Assembly: GCF_964656455.1 (NCBI RefSeq)
Contig: NC_135720.1
Location: 99,460,696 to 99,524,695, forward strand
Origin: Halichoerus grypus
Lineage: Eukaryota > Chordata > Mammalia > Carnivora > Phocidae
Direction of reading: 5' to 3'
DNA length: 64,000 bases
Position numbers and translations under genes: made by a program. Each line of letters opens with the position of its first letter. Positions within the stretch are counted from its first letter, which is position 1. Shown one piece after another: positions 1-12,200 of this stretch. The notes beneath the pieces were generated by a model that made no database searches, was not told the origin of the DNA, and saw nothing but the letters and a program-made list of their open reading frames with translations.

Positions 1-272
1 TTTTAATATATATCAGAATAATTTTTCTTTAATATGGCCATGAATTCAATGTTAAAGAATCAATAATATATATTAACTAAGGTGTCATTAAGTAGAAATA
101 CACAAATAACAAGGTTATGTATTGATCGGCCGATGAAAATGTTGTGCCCAGAGGCTCAAAGGAACATAACCCTGTATTTTTCCTAGGAGCAATGATCCAC
201 TATTTGCTTATTCAGTGTTTATAGTGACTTTATAGAACAGAAATATCATGAATAATGAGAATTGAATGTGTA

Positions 273-278
<6 letters not shown>

Positions 279-305
<27 letters not shown>
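279..305. repeat. (CA)n microsatellite
   Basis: A perfect run of about 13 CA units, directly visible. Likely length-polymorphic. It gives rise to a spurious cysteine/valine-rich frame on the minus strand. Confidence 0.95.
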
Positions 306-754
306 GATCAAAATGAATATTTTGCTTTTAAGCAAGGGATAATTTTGAGAAGTAAAATAACAGTCCCTTCTTTTTTTTTTTGATGTGCTACTTCTGTTCA
401 GTAACTTGTCTTCCAAAATACTGAAAATATTTTTGTTTCTCAATCCAAGTCAAGACAGATAGGGAGAGAAAGCAAAAAAGAGACAGAGAATTAAATACTT
501 GACAGTTGAGAACAGTGTCTCATGTGCCTATGACACAAACCATCTCAATGGTTTGCCTAGCAGAACACAGGAAGAAAATATGACAAATAGAAAGGAAGTA
601 GAACACCCCTTAACAGCAAAGGGAAGCTTGGGAGGAGGGAGGAGACAAGGAATTGGCCCTCTGAAGCAACTAAAATCTGTCTTCCAGTGATACTTAAAGT
701 AGCTGACCTATTCTTCTGTTTTATATTCTGCTTTGACAGCAAGTCTGCTCTGTG

Positions 755-784
755 GAGAGAGAGAGAGAAAGAGGGAGAGAGAGA
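755..784. repeat. (GA)n purine-rich tract
   Basis: An imperfect GA repeat interrupted by AAAG and AGGG. It is not adjacent to a SINE body, so it is probably an independent simple repeat. Confidence 0.85.
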
Positions 785-2989
785 TCATTTATTGATGCTG
801 AATAGAGCAGAGGAGTAGTTAAAATCATGAATAATTTTAATGGGGGGGAAATCCTTGACAAGAAGTAAAAATAAAAGTAAACCATGCTTCTCCATTCTGT
901 TTTCATTTCAGCTTATTTTGCTGTTTTAGGTAAATTGAATAACTTGTTTTGATGGACAAAGTAGTTTCAGAAGATGTTCTTAAGACTCATAGTAAATAAT
1001 AGTGACTTCCAATTTTCAACCCTAAATCTTACAAAATGTCGTTCCGTAAAATTCACTTAACATCATACCAACCTGTACAAATATAGCCTGTAAAAATACA
1101 ATATAAAGATTGGCCCCAAGTTGGCAGTCGCTAATGAAACATATTTCCCCTTTCTGGTTCTGGGGATACAAACAGCCCAAATGTGGTAAACAAACTTTGT
1201 TCCACAGCTTTGAAGTCTTCCTGCTAGTTTCCCCCAACTTAGAAAAATTATACTATTTATAAAAGTGCATAAATTGTAATTTAAGTTAAAAAAAAGCCTT
1301 GAAATTTTTATCAAAAGCATTCAAATTACTCTCTCCCCAGGTCAGCTAATGAGTTGTCGGGAGCTGGCCCCTTACTGTAGTGCACCTCCTGCAGACTAAG
1401 ACAGTGAACCATGTTTTCATCAAAGGAAATGCTCATTAGTAGAGCTTTCAGAAACTGATTTGATTATAGTTTCACTTGTTAAAGTGAAATATTTTGAGCT
1501 CATTAGGATGATTATGATTCAAGGTCATCGTTTGAAGCTAGTCCTGTCAATATAAGATAAATGGGCCCTCATCTTTTTCCCTTCTTTACGTCTGTGCTTT
1601 TTAAACTCTTCTGTGTAAAAGTTCCATAGCCATAATTAATTTTTAGTTCTTCTGTTACAAAGCTGCTTAAAAAAAAGAACAAAGATTTTGGCTACCAAAA
1701 GGGCCTTGAAGAACTATTAAGAGGAGGAGGAGGCTATCTTGTTTTAGAAAAATCAGAGAAAAACCTTGAAAAGTTCAGCTTTTGAAATCCAGCTATTTTC
1801 TCCTTGACCTTTCCAAAGTTTCTAAAAGGTGCTTTGTACATAATTTTGCATGTACCCTTTCATCTCAAAAGTATAAAACTAAACTGAAAACCACCCAAGA
1901 ACTACCAGTGGCTTAATTAAACATCTCCCCTTTTATGGCACAAGATGAAGTTAACACCTTTTAAAGTTCTTTCCTTTCTTTTTCTAAATCCAGCACTTAA
2001 ATTTCTGAGAGTTAAAAAGCCACTTAGGCATTAAAGGGAGTGATGTTAACTTCTATCAGCCAGTCATTCTAACATGAATCTGCCCCTTGAAGTTCGTTGG
2101 TCAAATATTACCTTTTCCTCTAACATTAGGAGAGGTTACAATGAAAGTACTGAGAGCATTTTTTTTCACCTCTTGTATATTCTATTTTGGAAAAATGTTT
2201 TGATCTTTAAGGCGATTAAATCTCCAAAACCCTTCACTTTAATTCAAGTCTACACTGAACTTGAACAGTAGATGATATTTGAAAAGTTACAACAGACTAT
2301 TGACCTTTCTAGTTGATGACTTATCCTTATTTTTTCCTTACTCTGGAGGCAACTTTGTTTTTTTTCACTAATACATATTTAAATGACTTTTCAACCCTTG
2401 ACTTTAGCATTTAAGATATTGCTTATTAATCAAAAAGACTAGTGTCCACACATGCAATTCTGTGAAGTTGGATTAAAGTGTGGTCAACAGATAAGTATTG
2501 GAGAACAGACATGAGCACTGTACTTTGAAGCACATAGTTTTTTATTCTCACATGGACGTAAGGGCTCCTTTGACCATGAAATTGAGAATTATGAAATTAA
2601 GTTTCAGTCCTTGGGATCCTTGCATGAAAGTCTCTTAAGTGCTAAATTAATCTAGATTTATTTTTAAACAAAAAAAACAGAAAGACAAAACTAAGTGAAG
2701 GCATATAGCATGTAGACTGTGATGGAGGAAGGGTATTTACTTCAATGGTCTTAAAGTGCCAGGGCGTACATGTGGTTGGATATGCATAAGATAGCATGAA
2801 TTTTTTGATGTCCTTCGAAATGTTATGGGAAAATGATATATTAAGAACTGAGGGGTCCAGAGATACCTATAGTGAAAAGAAGAGTGCTTAATTAAAATTA
2901 CTTCCCCAAATTGCTTGTGAAGACTAGTTTTGTCTCTACCTTTTCTCCCCATCCCCACTTTTAATTGTTGCATCAGATTGTTTCCTAAT

Positions 2990-3165
2990 TAGCCTCTAAT
3001 TATTTTATTTCCTTGTTTATCATGTACCTATCTCAAGTAGGATTTCAACACCCTGTGGGCAGAGAAATTGTCCCTTGGTCACTGACAAATCCCCCTTGCT
3101 CAGTACCAAGTCTATTCAAAGTAGGCACTCAGAGGCATTTGTTAAATGAATGAATAAATAAAACC
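2990..3165 (+). mobile_element. L2 LINE 3' end
   Basis: The segment follows the L2 3'-terminal pattern: CCTGTGGGCAGAGAAATTG, then a TAGGCACTCA block, then TGTTAAATGAATGAATAAAT. It is diverged by many substitutions, as expected for an ancient mammalian L2. The strand is read from the terminal AATGAATGAATAA. Confidence 0.75.
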
Positions 3166-3229
3166 ACAGATCAATTATATATCATTCATTCTTTGCATCT
3201 TGAGTATCTTTGCCTCTTGCATTAAAATG

Positions 3230-3240
3230 AATTTTCTTGA
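3230..3240. repeat. Target-site duplication, left, of the L1 at 3.2-6.3 kb
   Basis: AATTTTCTTGA here matches AATTTCCTTGA at 6294-6304 with one mismatch. The pair brackets the L1 and fixes its ends. Confidence 0.7.
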
Positions 3241-6200
3241 ATGAAACTAAGAGCTGGTTCTTTGAAAAGACAAACAAAATTGATAAACCTTTGGCCAAAC
3301 TCATCAAGAAAAAAAGGAGAGAGGATCCCAAGAAATCAAATCAGAAATGAAAGAGGAGAAGTAAAAAATGACACCACAGCATAGAAAGGATTATAAGAGA
3401 CAACTATAAAAAATTATATGCCAAAAAATTGAACTACTTAAAAGAAATGGATAAATTCTCAGCAACATGCAATCTTCTAAAACTGAATCAGGAATAATTA
3501 GAAAATTTGACTAGACCAAAAATTAGTAACGAAATTGAATCAGTAATCCCAAAACTCCCAACAAACAAAAGTTCAGGACCAGATGGATTCACAGGTGAGT
3601 TCTACCAAACATTTAATAAAGAGTTAATATCTATTCCCCTCAAACTATACGAAAAAATAGAAGAGGAAGGAAAGCTTCCAAATATATTCTACGAGGCCAG
3701 CATTACCCTGATACCAAAACCAGATAAAGACACTACAAAAAAAGAGAACTACAGGCCAATATCTTTTATGAATATAGATGCAAAAATCTTCAACAAAATA
3801 TTAGCAAACTGCATTCAACAATACATTAAAAAGATCATTCCCCCAAAAAAGAAAGTAAATAAATAAAAAATAAAAGGATCATTCACCATGATCAGGTGGA
3901 ATTTATTCCTGGGATACAAACAAGTTTCAATATTTGAAAATCAATCAACATGATAACACCACATTAACAAAATGAAGTCTAAAAATCATTATAATCTCAA
4001 TAGATGCAGAAAAGCATTTTGCAAAATTTAACATCTGTTAATGATAAAACAAACTCTCAAAAAGTGGGTTTAGAGGGAATATACCTCAACATAATAAAGG
4101 CCATATATGACAAACCCACAGGTAACGTACTCAATAGTGAAAAACAGAGCTTTTTCTTGAAGATCAGGAACAAAACAAGGATGTCCACTCTCACCACTTT
4201 TAGGCAACATAGTACTGAAAGTCCCAGCCACAGTAATCAGACAAGAAAAAGAAATAAAAGACACCTAAAGAAGTAAAGAAGTAAAATTGTCCTTATTTGC
4301 AGATGGCATAATACTATACATAGAAAACCCTAAAGAGTCACTAAAAAACTATTAGAGGTAAGAAATGAATTCAGCAAGTTGCAGGATACAAAACTAATAT
4401 ACAGGAATCTTTTGTATCTCTGTATACTAATAATGAAGTAGCAGAAAGAAAAATTAAGATAACATTTCTATTTACAATTGCACCAAAAAGGATTAAATAC
4501 CTAGGAATAAACTTAAACATGGAAATGGAAGACCTGTACTCTAAAAACTGTAAAACATTAATGAAAGAAATTGGAGATGACACAAACAAATGGAAAGACA
4601 AACCATGCTTGCCCACAGATTGGAAGAATTAATATTGTTAAAATGTCCATACTACACAAAGCAATCTACAGAGTCAATGCAATCTCTACCCAAATACCAA
4701 TAATATTTTTTTCACAGAACTAGAACAAATAATCATAAAATTAGTACAGAACAAGAAAAGACCCTGAATAGCCAAAGCAATCTTGAGAAAGAAGAACAAA
4801 GTTGGAGATATCACAATCCCAGATTTCAAGATATACTACAAAACTGTAGTAATCAAAACCATATGGTACTGGCACAAAAATAGACACATAGATCAACAAA
4901 ACAGAATAGAGAGCCCAGAAATAAACCCATGCTTATATGGTTAATTAATCTATGACAGAAAAGGCAAGAATATACAATTGGGAAAAGACAATCTCTTCAA
5001 TAAGGAATGCTGGGAAAACTGGACACCTACAAGCAAAAGAATGAAACTGGACCCCTTTCTTACACCATACACAAAAATAATCTCAAAATGGATTAAAGAC
5101 CCAAATGTGAGACCTGAAACTATAAAATTCCTAGAAGAAAACATAGGCAGTAATATTTTTGACATCAGCTTTAGCAACATTTTTCTAGGTATGTCTTCAC
5201 AGGCAGAGGAAATAAAAGCAAAAATAAACATTGGGACTACACTAAAATAAAAAAGTTTTTGCACAGCAAAGGAAACCATCAACAAGAGGAAAAAGCAACC
5301 TACTGAATTGGGGAAGATATTTGTAAATTATATATCTGATAAGAGGTTAATATCCAAAATACATAAAGAACATACACAACTCAACACTTAAAAAAAAAAA
5401 ATCTGATTAAAAAGTGGGCAGAGGACCTGAATAGACATTTTTCCAAAGAAGACATGCAGATGGCCAATAGACACATGAAAACATGCTCAACATCACTAAT
5501 CATCACGGATATGCAAATCAAAACCACAATGAGATATCACTTTATACCTGTCAGAAAAGCTAGAATCAAAAAGATAAGAAATAGCAAGTGTTGGCAAGGA
5601 TGTGGAGAAAAGGGAACCTTCTTGCACTATTTTTGGGAATGTAAATTGATGTAGCCACTGTGGAAAACAGTATAGAGTTTCCTCAAAAAATTGAAAATAG
5701 AAATACGATATGATCTAGTAATTCCACTACTGAGTATTTACCCAAAGAGAATGAAAACACGAATTCTAAAACACACATGTACCTCTATGTTTATTGCAGC
5801 AGTATTTACACTAGACAAGGTATGGAAACAACCAAAGTGCCCATTGATAGATGAATGGATAGAGAAGATGTGGTATATATGCACACTGGAATATTACTCA
5901 GCTGTTAAAAAAGAATGAGTTGCTATTTGTGACAACATTGATGAATCCAGAGGGTATTATGGTAAGTGAAACAAGTCAGACAGAAAGACAAATACTATAT
6001 AATTTCACTTACATATGGAATCTAAAAAACAAAACAAATAAAAGCAGAAATGAACCTATGAATACAGAAAACAAACTGATGGGTGCCAGAGGGGAGTAGG
6101 TACATGTTTCTAGTTATGAAATGAACAAGACACAAGGGATAAAAGGTACAGTATAGGGGATATGGTCAATGGTATTTTGATAGTGCTGTACAGTGACAGA

Positions 6201-6293
6201 TGGTAGCTACGCTTGTGGTGAACATAGAAGTTGTCAAAACACTATGTTGTACACCTGAAACTAATGTGTGTCAACAATATTTCAGTAAAAAAA
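3241..6293 (+). mobile_element. Old L1 element, 5'-truncated
   Basis: About 3 kb of L1: the middle and end of ORF2, then a 3' UTR. The 3' end includes the CTATGTTGTACACCTGAAAC block typical of older mammalian L1 (L1MA/MB type) and a short A-run. ORF1 and the 5' UTR are missing. An 11-bp duplication with one mismatch flanks it, so it entered as a truncated copy rather than being cut down later. Stops and frameshifts throughout mean it is dead. Confidence 0.9.
3270..5918 (+). pseudogene. L1 ORF2 remnant (reverse transcriptase, C-terminal region)
   Basis: The remnant would encode the L1 ORF2 endonuclease/reverse transcriptase from just before the RT fingers to the C-terminal zinc-knuckle region. 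The RT entry motif with [12 protein letters not shown] is readable in the frame at 3507-3866, which then runs into stops. The catalytic box at about 4296-4307 reads FADG instead of FADD, so one catalytic aspartate is lost. Later blocks lie in different frames: 4978-5250, 5454-5654 (with the [10 protein letters not shown] knuckle region) and 5691-5918. It is not functional. Confidence 0.88.
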
Positions 6294-6304
6294 AATTTCC
6301 TTGA

Positions 6305-8320
6305 GATGATGGATTCAATTGACTTCTAATTTAAATACTCCAGACCAGGCATGATGAAAGCTTGCTCCAAGGTAGGAACTGCAAAAGAGGGGGATATGCA
6401 AGAGATAATTAAAAGGAGCACCAACAAATTTTGAGAAACCATTGACTAGTAACTTGAGGGAGAGTAAAGAGAAGAGGACAAATCCCAGTTTTCTACCTTG
6501 GCCTACTGCTTAGAAAAAAACCCACTGACAAAAAGCATGAAGAACAGCCAAAAGTTTATCGGTAGGGGTGTGTGGCCACATAAGAGAATTTGTTCTACTT
6601 CAGACATACAGTGAGTTGAGGTGTTTCTAGAATTCCAAATTAGAGGTTTTATTTTGTAATACAGTGGGGGCGACTCTCACATGTGTCTTAAAAAGTTAGG
6701 TATTCTGAGCAAAAGACAGAATATTTACTTTTAGGAAGATAAAACCATGTGGTAAACCGGGGAGGAAATAAAAGAGGAGGAAGAAAGAATGGGAAATACG
6801 CAAAAATAACTTGTATTTATTACTTAGAATAATGGTTACCCCTAGGTATTATTTTGAAGTAGCTGAGTTTGTCCTCATAATTGTCCCACCTCATTTTCTA
6901 TATTTTAATTTTGTGTTTTGTACTCTTCATCCAGGACAACTAGTTTTATCATGCTATAATAAGTATCCTCACACATACTCTTTCTCATCCTGCTATTTTA
7001 TCAGAACTTTCTGGCTCCCAGGCATTTTCTGCTTCTTCTCATACAACTAAACATCTCATTAGCTAACTTCTTTCAATTAGTTGCTAGCATAGCAGTCCTG
7101 TTCAGTAACCCATCCTAATATGTGCATTACCATTTTCTATAATTTCTTTATAAATTAAGAAAAAAAATCACAAAAAACCACTACCTGTCAAATAAGGTGA
7201 CATCACCGGGAAAACTCCCTTGGCTATCTCCTAAGTGACTTCACTGGGCAGCTAACTTTGCCACAGTCTGAAGCCAGCTTTGCAGCCAAGTGAGTATATA
7301 ACTTAAATCTGGACTCCCATAATTAAGGTCACTAGATTGAGACATATGTTCAAAATATCAACAATATATAACTGTAATGCAAGTGGGTTTCCTTGGGCTG
7401 GGCTGGCCAGCATATTTTCTGTCTGGCACTTAGACATACATTGAAATCTGAATTACAGAAGATTGTTTGGAAGCTAAGGGATCATGAAGGAGGCTAAAAA
7501 GCGATTTTTAGCTTAATTGAATGTTAAATGACATCAAGTTACAAGAGCTCAATGTGTTATTTTTTTCCCAATATATCATTTATCTTAGATTTCTAAGTGT
7601 TATACTATCCAAAAATTCTCTGAATAAACATTGAAAAAATCTGGCTGTAGAGGGGAAAACATCTCTGAGCAGCAGAGGTACAATGAAGGTGGGCCCTGCT
7701 GCTTGATGGTGATTCCCACCCCACCTCATCCCTGCTGGGTCAGCTCTCCAATTTACCTTCCTGAGACCTTGGAGGTGTTCACTTCTTCTGCCCATTAGAC
7801 TGACAGCTTCCATCACATGTTGTGTTCTCCTTCTGCTGTCTGGCTGTCCTCAAAGTTTTCCATTAATACTTGTGGACAGAATTAATCTCTCATCTTTGTT
7901 TCTGAGGACAACATATGGATTGATTATTAACTCTTTAGTATCATTGGCAATTAATTCATATCCTTTAGTATTTTTGTTTCCCCTACATAAAGATAAACAG
8001 TCAAATCTGAAAATTGTTTATTTAATCAAGATAGTATGATAAAATTTATACTCTAAGTTAATGTGTCTATGCACTTTTTAATTATTCTTTTCAAATTGTT
8101 AAAGAAGATAGTATGCTTTCTCTTTTTTTTTATTTTGAGTTTAGATAAATGATATGATAGACTCTTGGTCATGGTCTTGGTAATGTGTGAGGATGCTGTT
8201 ATTTACACAATGATATATCTATTAAAATTATTTAGCATTAACTATGAAAATGAAAGTTAGTATCAATACCTGGGACAAATAGGCAAAGATAATGGGTGAT
8301 GGGCAAGGGAAAAGCAATTC
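6305..8320. other. Single-copy DNA, nothing recognised
   Basis: About 2 kb between the old L1 and the first SINE. I see no gene, RNA or clear repeat. The longest frames (79 codons at 6811-7050 on plus, 78 codons at 7580-7816 on minus) have no recognisable motif. Confidence 0.5.
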
Positions 8321-8333
8321 AAGAAAACAATAT

Positions 8334-8540
8334 GGGGGTGCTTTGTTGACTCAGTCAGTTAAGGGGCCAACTCTTGATTTTGGTTCAGGTCATGATCTCA
8401 GGGTTGTGAGATTGATCCCCGTGTCAGGCTCTGTGCTCAGCGGGAAGTCTGCTTGAGATTCTCTCTCCCTCTGTCCCTCCCCCTGTGCATGTTCTCTCTC
8501 TCTCTTTCTCTCTCTCAAATAAATAAATCTTAAAAAAAAA
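8334..8540 (+). mobile_element. Can-SINE, older subfamily
   Basis: A tRNA-Lys-derived carnivore SINE with GACTCAGTCAGTTAAGGGGC near the head, a CATGATCTCAGGGTTGTGAG block, a CT-rich segment and an AAATAAATCTT-A(n) tail. It is flanked by AAGAAAACAATATG (8321-8334) and AAGAAAACAGCATG (8541-8554). The CATGATCTCAGGGTTGTGAG wording places it in an older group than the copies with CATGATCCCAGGGTCCTGGG. Confidence 0.93.
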
Positions 8541-8750
8541 AAGAAAACAGCATGTACAAGGTTTGGAGTAGGAGAGAGCATACAATGGGCAATGGGAGTT
8601 AGCTTGAGTGGGTTGGAGAAGATGAGTTGTACAGAGACAGGCAGGGTCAGGTCGTAGGAGGAAATCCATTATTTTAGGAAAGGAAGAGCCACTTAATATT
8701 TCCCAAGAGAAAAATAAATCTCTCCCTTTCTTCTTTCTCTTCCTTCATTT

Positions 8751-8980
8751 TTTTAAAAGATTTTATTTACTTATTTATTTATTTGAGAGAGAGAGAGAGA
8801 GTGCGCACAAGCAGGTGGAGTAGCAGGCAGAGGGAGAGGGAGAAGCAGACTCCCCACTGAGCAACCTGATGTGGGGCTCAGTCCCAGGACCCCAAGATCA
8901 TGACCTGAGTGGAAGGGACCCCAAGATCATGACCTGAGCTGAAGGCAGATGCTTAACCAACTGAGCCTCCCAGGTGCCCC
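8751..8980 (-). mobile_element. Can-SINE with an internal 29-bp tandem duplication
   Basis: A full SINE on the minus strand, with its T-rich tail at the left and the head (TGAGCCTCCCAGGTGCCCC on plus) at the right. It is flanked by TCTCTTCCTTCATTT (8736-8750) and TCTCCTCCTTCATTT (8981-8995). Inside it, 8887-8915 is repeated at 8916-8944 with two differences, so the copy is about 29 bp longer than normal. Confidence 0.93.
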
Positions 8981-9220
8981 TCTCCTCCTTCATTTGTTTC
9001 TTCTCTCCCTTCCTTGCTTCCTTCCCTCTTGCTCTTGTTCTTCATTCCTTTCTAGCTGTTTTTTCCCTTCCTTTCTTTCACTTATTGGATTGCTTTTTTT
9101 CCTTCTTTACAGTCTCCTTTTTTTTTTTTTTGGTAGCTTGTGAAAGTAAATTCATCATCTCATTGAAGAAGATACTTTTTTATTCTTTCTTTTTTTTTAT
9201 AAATGGCACAAAAACATGAT
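8981..9220. repeat. Pyrimidine-rich tract
   Basis: About 240 bp of almost pure C/T on the plus strand with CCTT, TTCC and T-run blocks, directly following the SINE. The SINE target site was itself pyrimidine-rich, so the tract predates the SINE. The frames through it are composition artefacts. Confidence 0.75.
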
Positions 9221-12200
9221 AGAAAATATATGTATATCTTCAATTTGGTGATATTTCTTCTCATTTTTTCTTTGGCTTCTCAATGACCAGTCTGTGTAGA
9301 GAATTTGAAATTATCTTGTCTACTAGAGACACTAGATATTTTCCTCTCTCTAGACCTTGATATACCACAATTTTGACTAATCTATCTATCTATATAGATA
9401 GATAGATATATCTGTCTTATTAGAATCACCAAGAAGATATTTGATAGCTCAATTGTTGAGAAACAGAATACAATAATTTATCTATTGAATCAGACAATTG
9501 GTAAGAATAACAATGAATACAATAGCAGAATCAAACCACCTCTCCCTGGTAACATTGGTCAATAGAGAGTAACAAAAAAAGGTTGGCCATCATTATGACT
9601 TATGTCTAGTCTGTTTTGGCAAGCTATTTAAAAAGAAGTATTGAAACAAACTGATAGAATGGTAGTAGTAGTACATAATATCACCAGTAAAAAGCTTAGT
9701 AGCCACAATAATACAAAGTTGATATAGATTAATGAGATACTTAAATAATGATTAATTATAAAGTTTGAACCAGAACCATTGTATAAGACAAATTATGATT
9801 TTTTTTTTTCTTTTCTACCCTCATTTGTGTCTGGTAGTTACCAAAGATAGGGAGCATTTTGTAATGTACTTGGTATGAGAGAGTAAGTAGGTACTTTTTA
9901 AAAAAGATAATGTCATACTCAAAGGAGACTGGAGAGAGGACAGTTTTCTACAATGGGAACATTTTGATTAAGTTTTATATACTACATCAGAGAACCAGGG
10001 GACTCTGCAGAATAGTGAACAGAGGATGAATGATGACTTGTGTTGGAAGTTGGGCAAAAGAGAAAGAAAAACCTAGAGCAAAAAAACAACAAACAACAAA
10101 CAAACAAAAACCGTAGAAAGACTGAAGGAACTGCAGGATGGGAACAGAGAGAGAAAGAGAGGGACCAGATACAAGGTGGACACTTTTGATGGACTCTGGG
10201 TTGACAAGTGGTCCTGTTATCTAACTCCCCAGACATATTTTTCCATATGGGGGACCTGTAGACAGAGTGGTAAGCACTGATATCAAGAGCCAAATCATGT
10301 CAGAATAGACAGTGAATTCCTGACACTCTCATCCTCAGGCATTCTCTGAGCAGTCTAACAAAAGTTTGGTCTCTGCAGCTTGAGTGCAAACAGCAAGATA
10401 TTGATCATAAAATCATCACAAGAGGCAGAAGACAAGTCAGTCTAGAGTAGGTGTGCTCTTCCTGACCCATTCCAGCCTTTCATATGTGTTAAGCTATAGG
10501 ACAGTATGTAACCTGCTTTTCCAGCTTCCCATTTGCGGTGATATTATGATTTACCTTTACTGGCAGGTCCTGGAAGATAACCTTAATTGATTATTAACAT
10601 CAGCTTTTCTCCAGAACCTAAGAAACAAAAAGGGAGCTTAAAAGAAAAGTTTTGAACGTCATTTGTTTCCCCTCAGTGAATGGGACAAGTGCTATGAAAA
10701 GAGGAAGAAATATCAAATCTGAAGGATTTGATCACAAGAAGGATCATAAGTGTGATAGATGATATGTTCTATATAAACCGTTGTGTTAGAGGTCGAGCAC
10801 AATGGGGGCCATGTTAAATTCAGATGGAATTTACCTGAGTCTTGAAGTCCTGCACATTCTTAATGCATAAAAGAAGGGAAATATAAAAAAGTAAAATTAG
10901 AATGTGTGTAGATTGTTGTATTTTGAACAATGTAATAGTTACAAGTTCACCAGGTCCCCAATTCCAAGATGGTTGGACCCCATCTCTTGGTTTTCAAAGT
11001 CCTATTTATGGTATGAATATTATTATATGTTTATCTGTTCAGTTGCATCAAATTATTCTTAGCATTAGCCATTGAGTTATAGCAACTGCTGTGGAAATAT
11101 AAATGGTCAATTTAGATAACAAAATTATGTTCAGAGGGGTCTTATGTGACCTTGAGCAAAGACCCCTTAAGGTGCTAAACTGCTTGAGGATGCTATTTTA
11201 GAATGGTTCCTTGACAGTTTTTAATTATTCCACACGTGTCAAACATACATGTCATATACCTTAATGTAGAGTAAGTGAGTTTTAAGGAGAAACCTCAACT
11301 CTTATTGACTGGTTCTGCCCAATCAGCCTCAGGGAAGTAAAGACATCTTGGCATACAACAGGAATTGTAATTGCGTCACCAAGGCCTATACCCAGATTGT
11401 GTAGCCTTTCCATGACAAACCAGTGCCAGGGCCTCCTTCTAAGAAAGGACGATGCAGGTGGGTATGGGAGTCCAGGTCTTATCCATTATCCTTTAGTGCC
11501 TTACCTCTCAGTTCCTCAGTGAGAAGCTGGTGATAACCATTGGCCACTGTGGCTAAGAGTATCCTTCCCTCTGTTCTGGATTCTTCTCATAGGTTCTGCC
11601 AATCTTATGTAATTTGACCTGCAAGGTTTTGTACTGGGTTGTCACCTAATCATTTTGTAGTATTTGTGACTAATCAGTCTTTGCACATGAACTTACTGAG
11701 AAGTCACTTACTGAAAAGTCACTACTGACAAGCTGAAAAGGCATTCAACTTTTTGATTTTCGAAGCATGTGTTCTGTTGAATTCTGGTTGCATGTTTCAC
11801 TTGATAATCACATTTGGTGTTTAACATTACAAATAGCTATTTGTCTCTCTTTAACTTGAGCATTTGTTTCCCTCTTATTACTAGCTCTATATTCTTCTTT
11901 ACTAGTAACATTCAAAATTCTGCTTTGATAAAAGGAAGAGGCATTTTAAACTCTTTTTTAAAGGAAAAGTCACATCCTGTTTGGCATATGGCTTGAAAAT
12001 ATTTCTCTCGATATTGCACCTTGAAATTCTGTTCCATTCTTAAACATCCCTCTTGTCTTCCCTCCTCTTTGCTCAGTAACAGAAGAACCTGAGTTATTAT
12101 TATGATTGCATTCTGACAGTTATGTTCTTAATTGGATATTGATCATTGATCAATGGATCATTGATGTGATCCAAGTATGTTTATCTTATCTGCTTATACT

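Larger units (their letters stand above)
1..2985. other. Single-copy AT-rich DNA, no gene recognised
   Basis: No repeat family or exon is recognisable apart from a CA microsatellite (about 279-305) and a GA-rich tract (about 755-784). The open frames here are all under 90 codons, carry no recognisable domain and overlap each other on both strands, so I treat them as chance. The part around 1380-1560 is repeat-free and reads like a conserved non-coding element candidate, which is only inference. Confidence 0.6.

Noticed and set aside
8981..9220. Pyrimidine tract as a splice polypyrimidine region
   Set aside because: It is far longer than a splice tract, no exon follows, and it was already the SINE's target.
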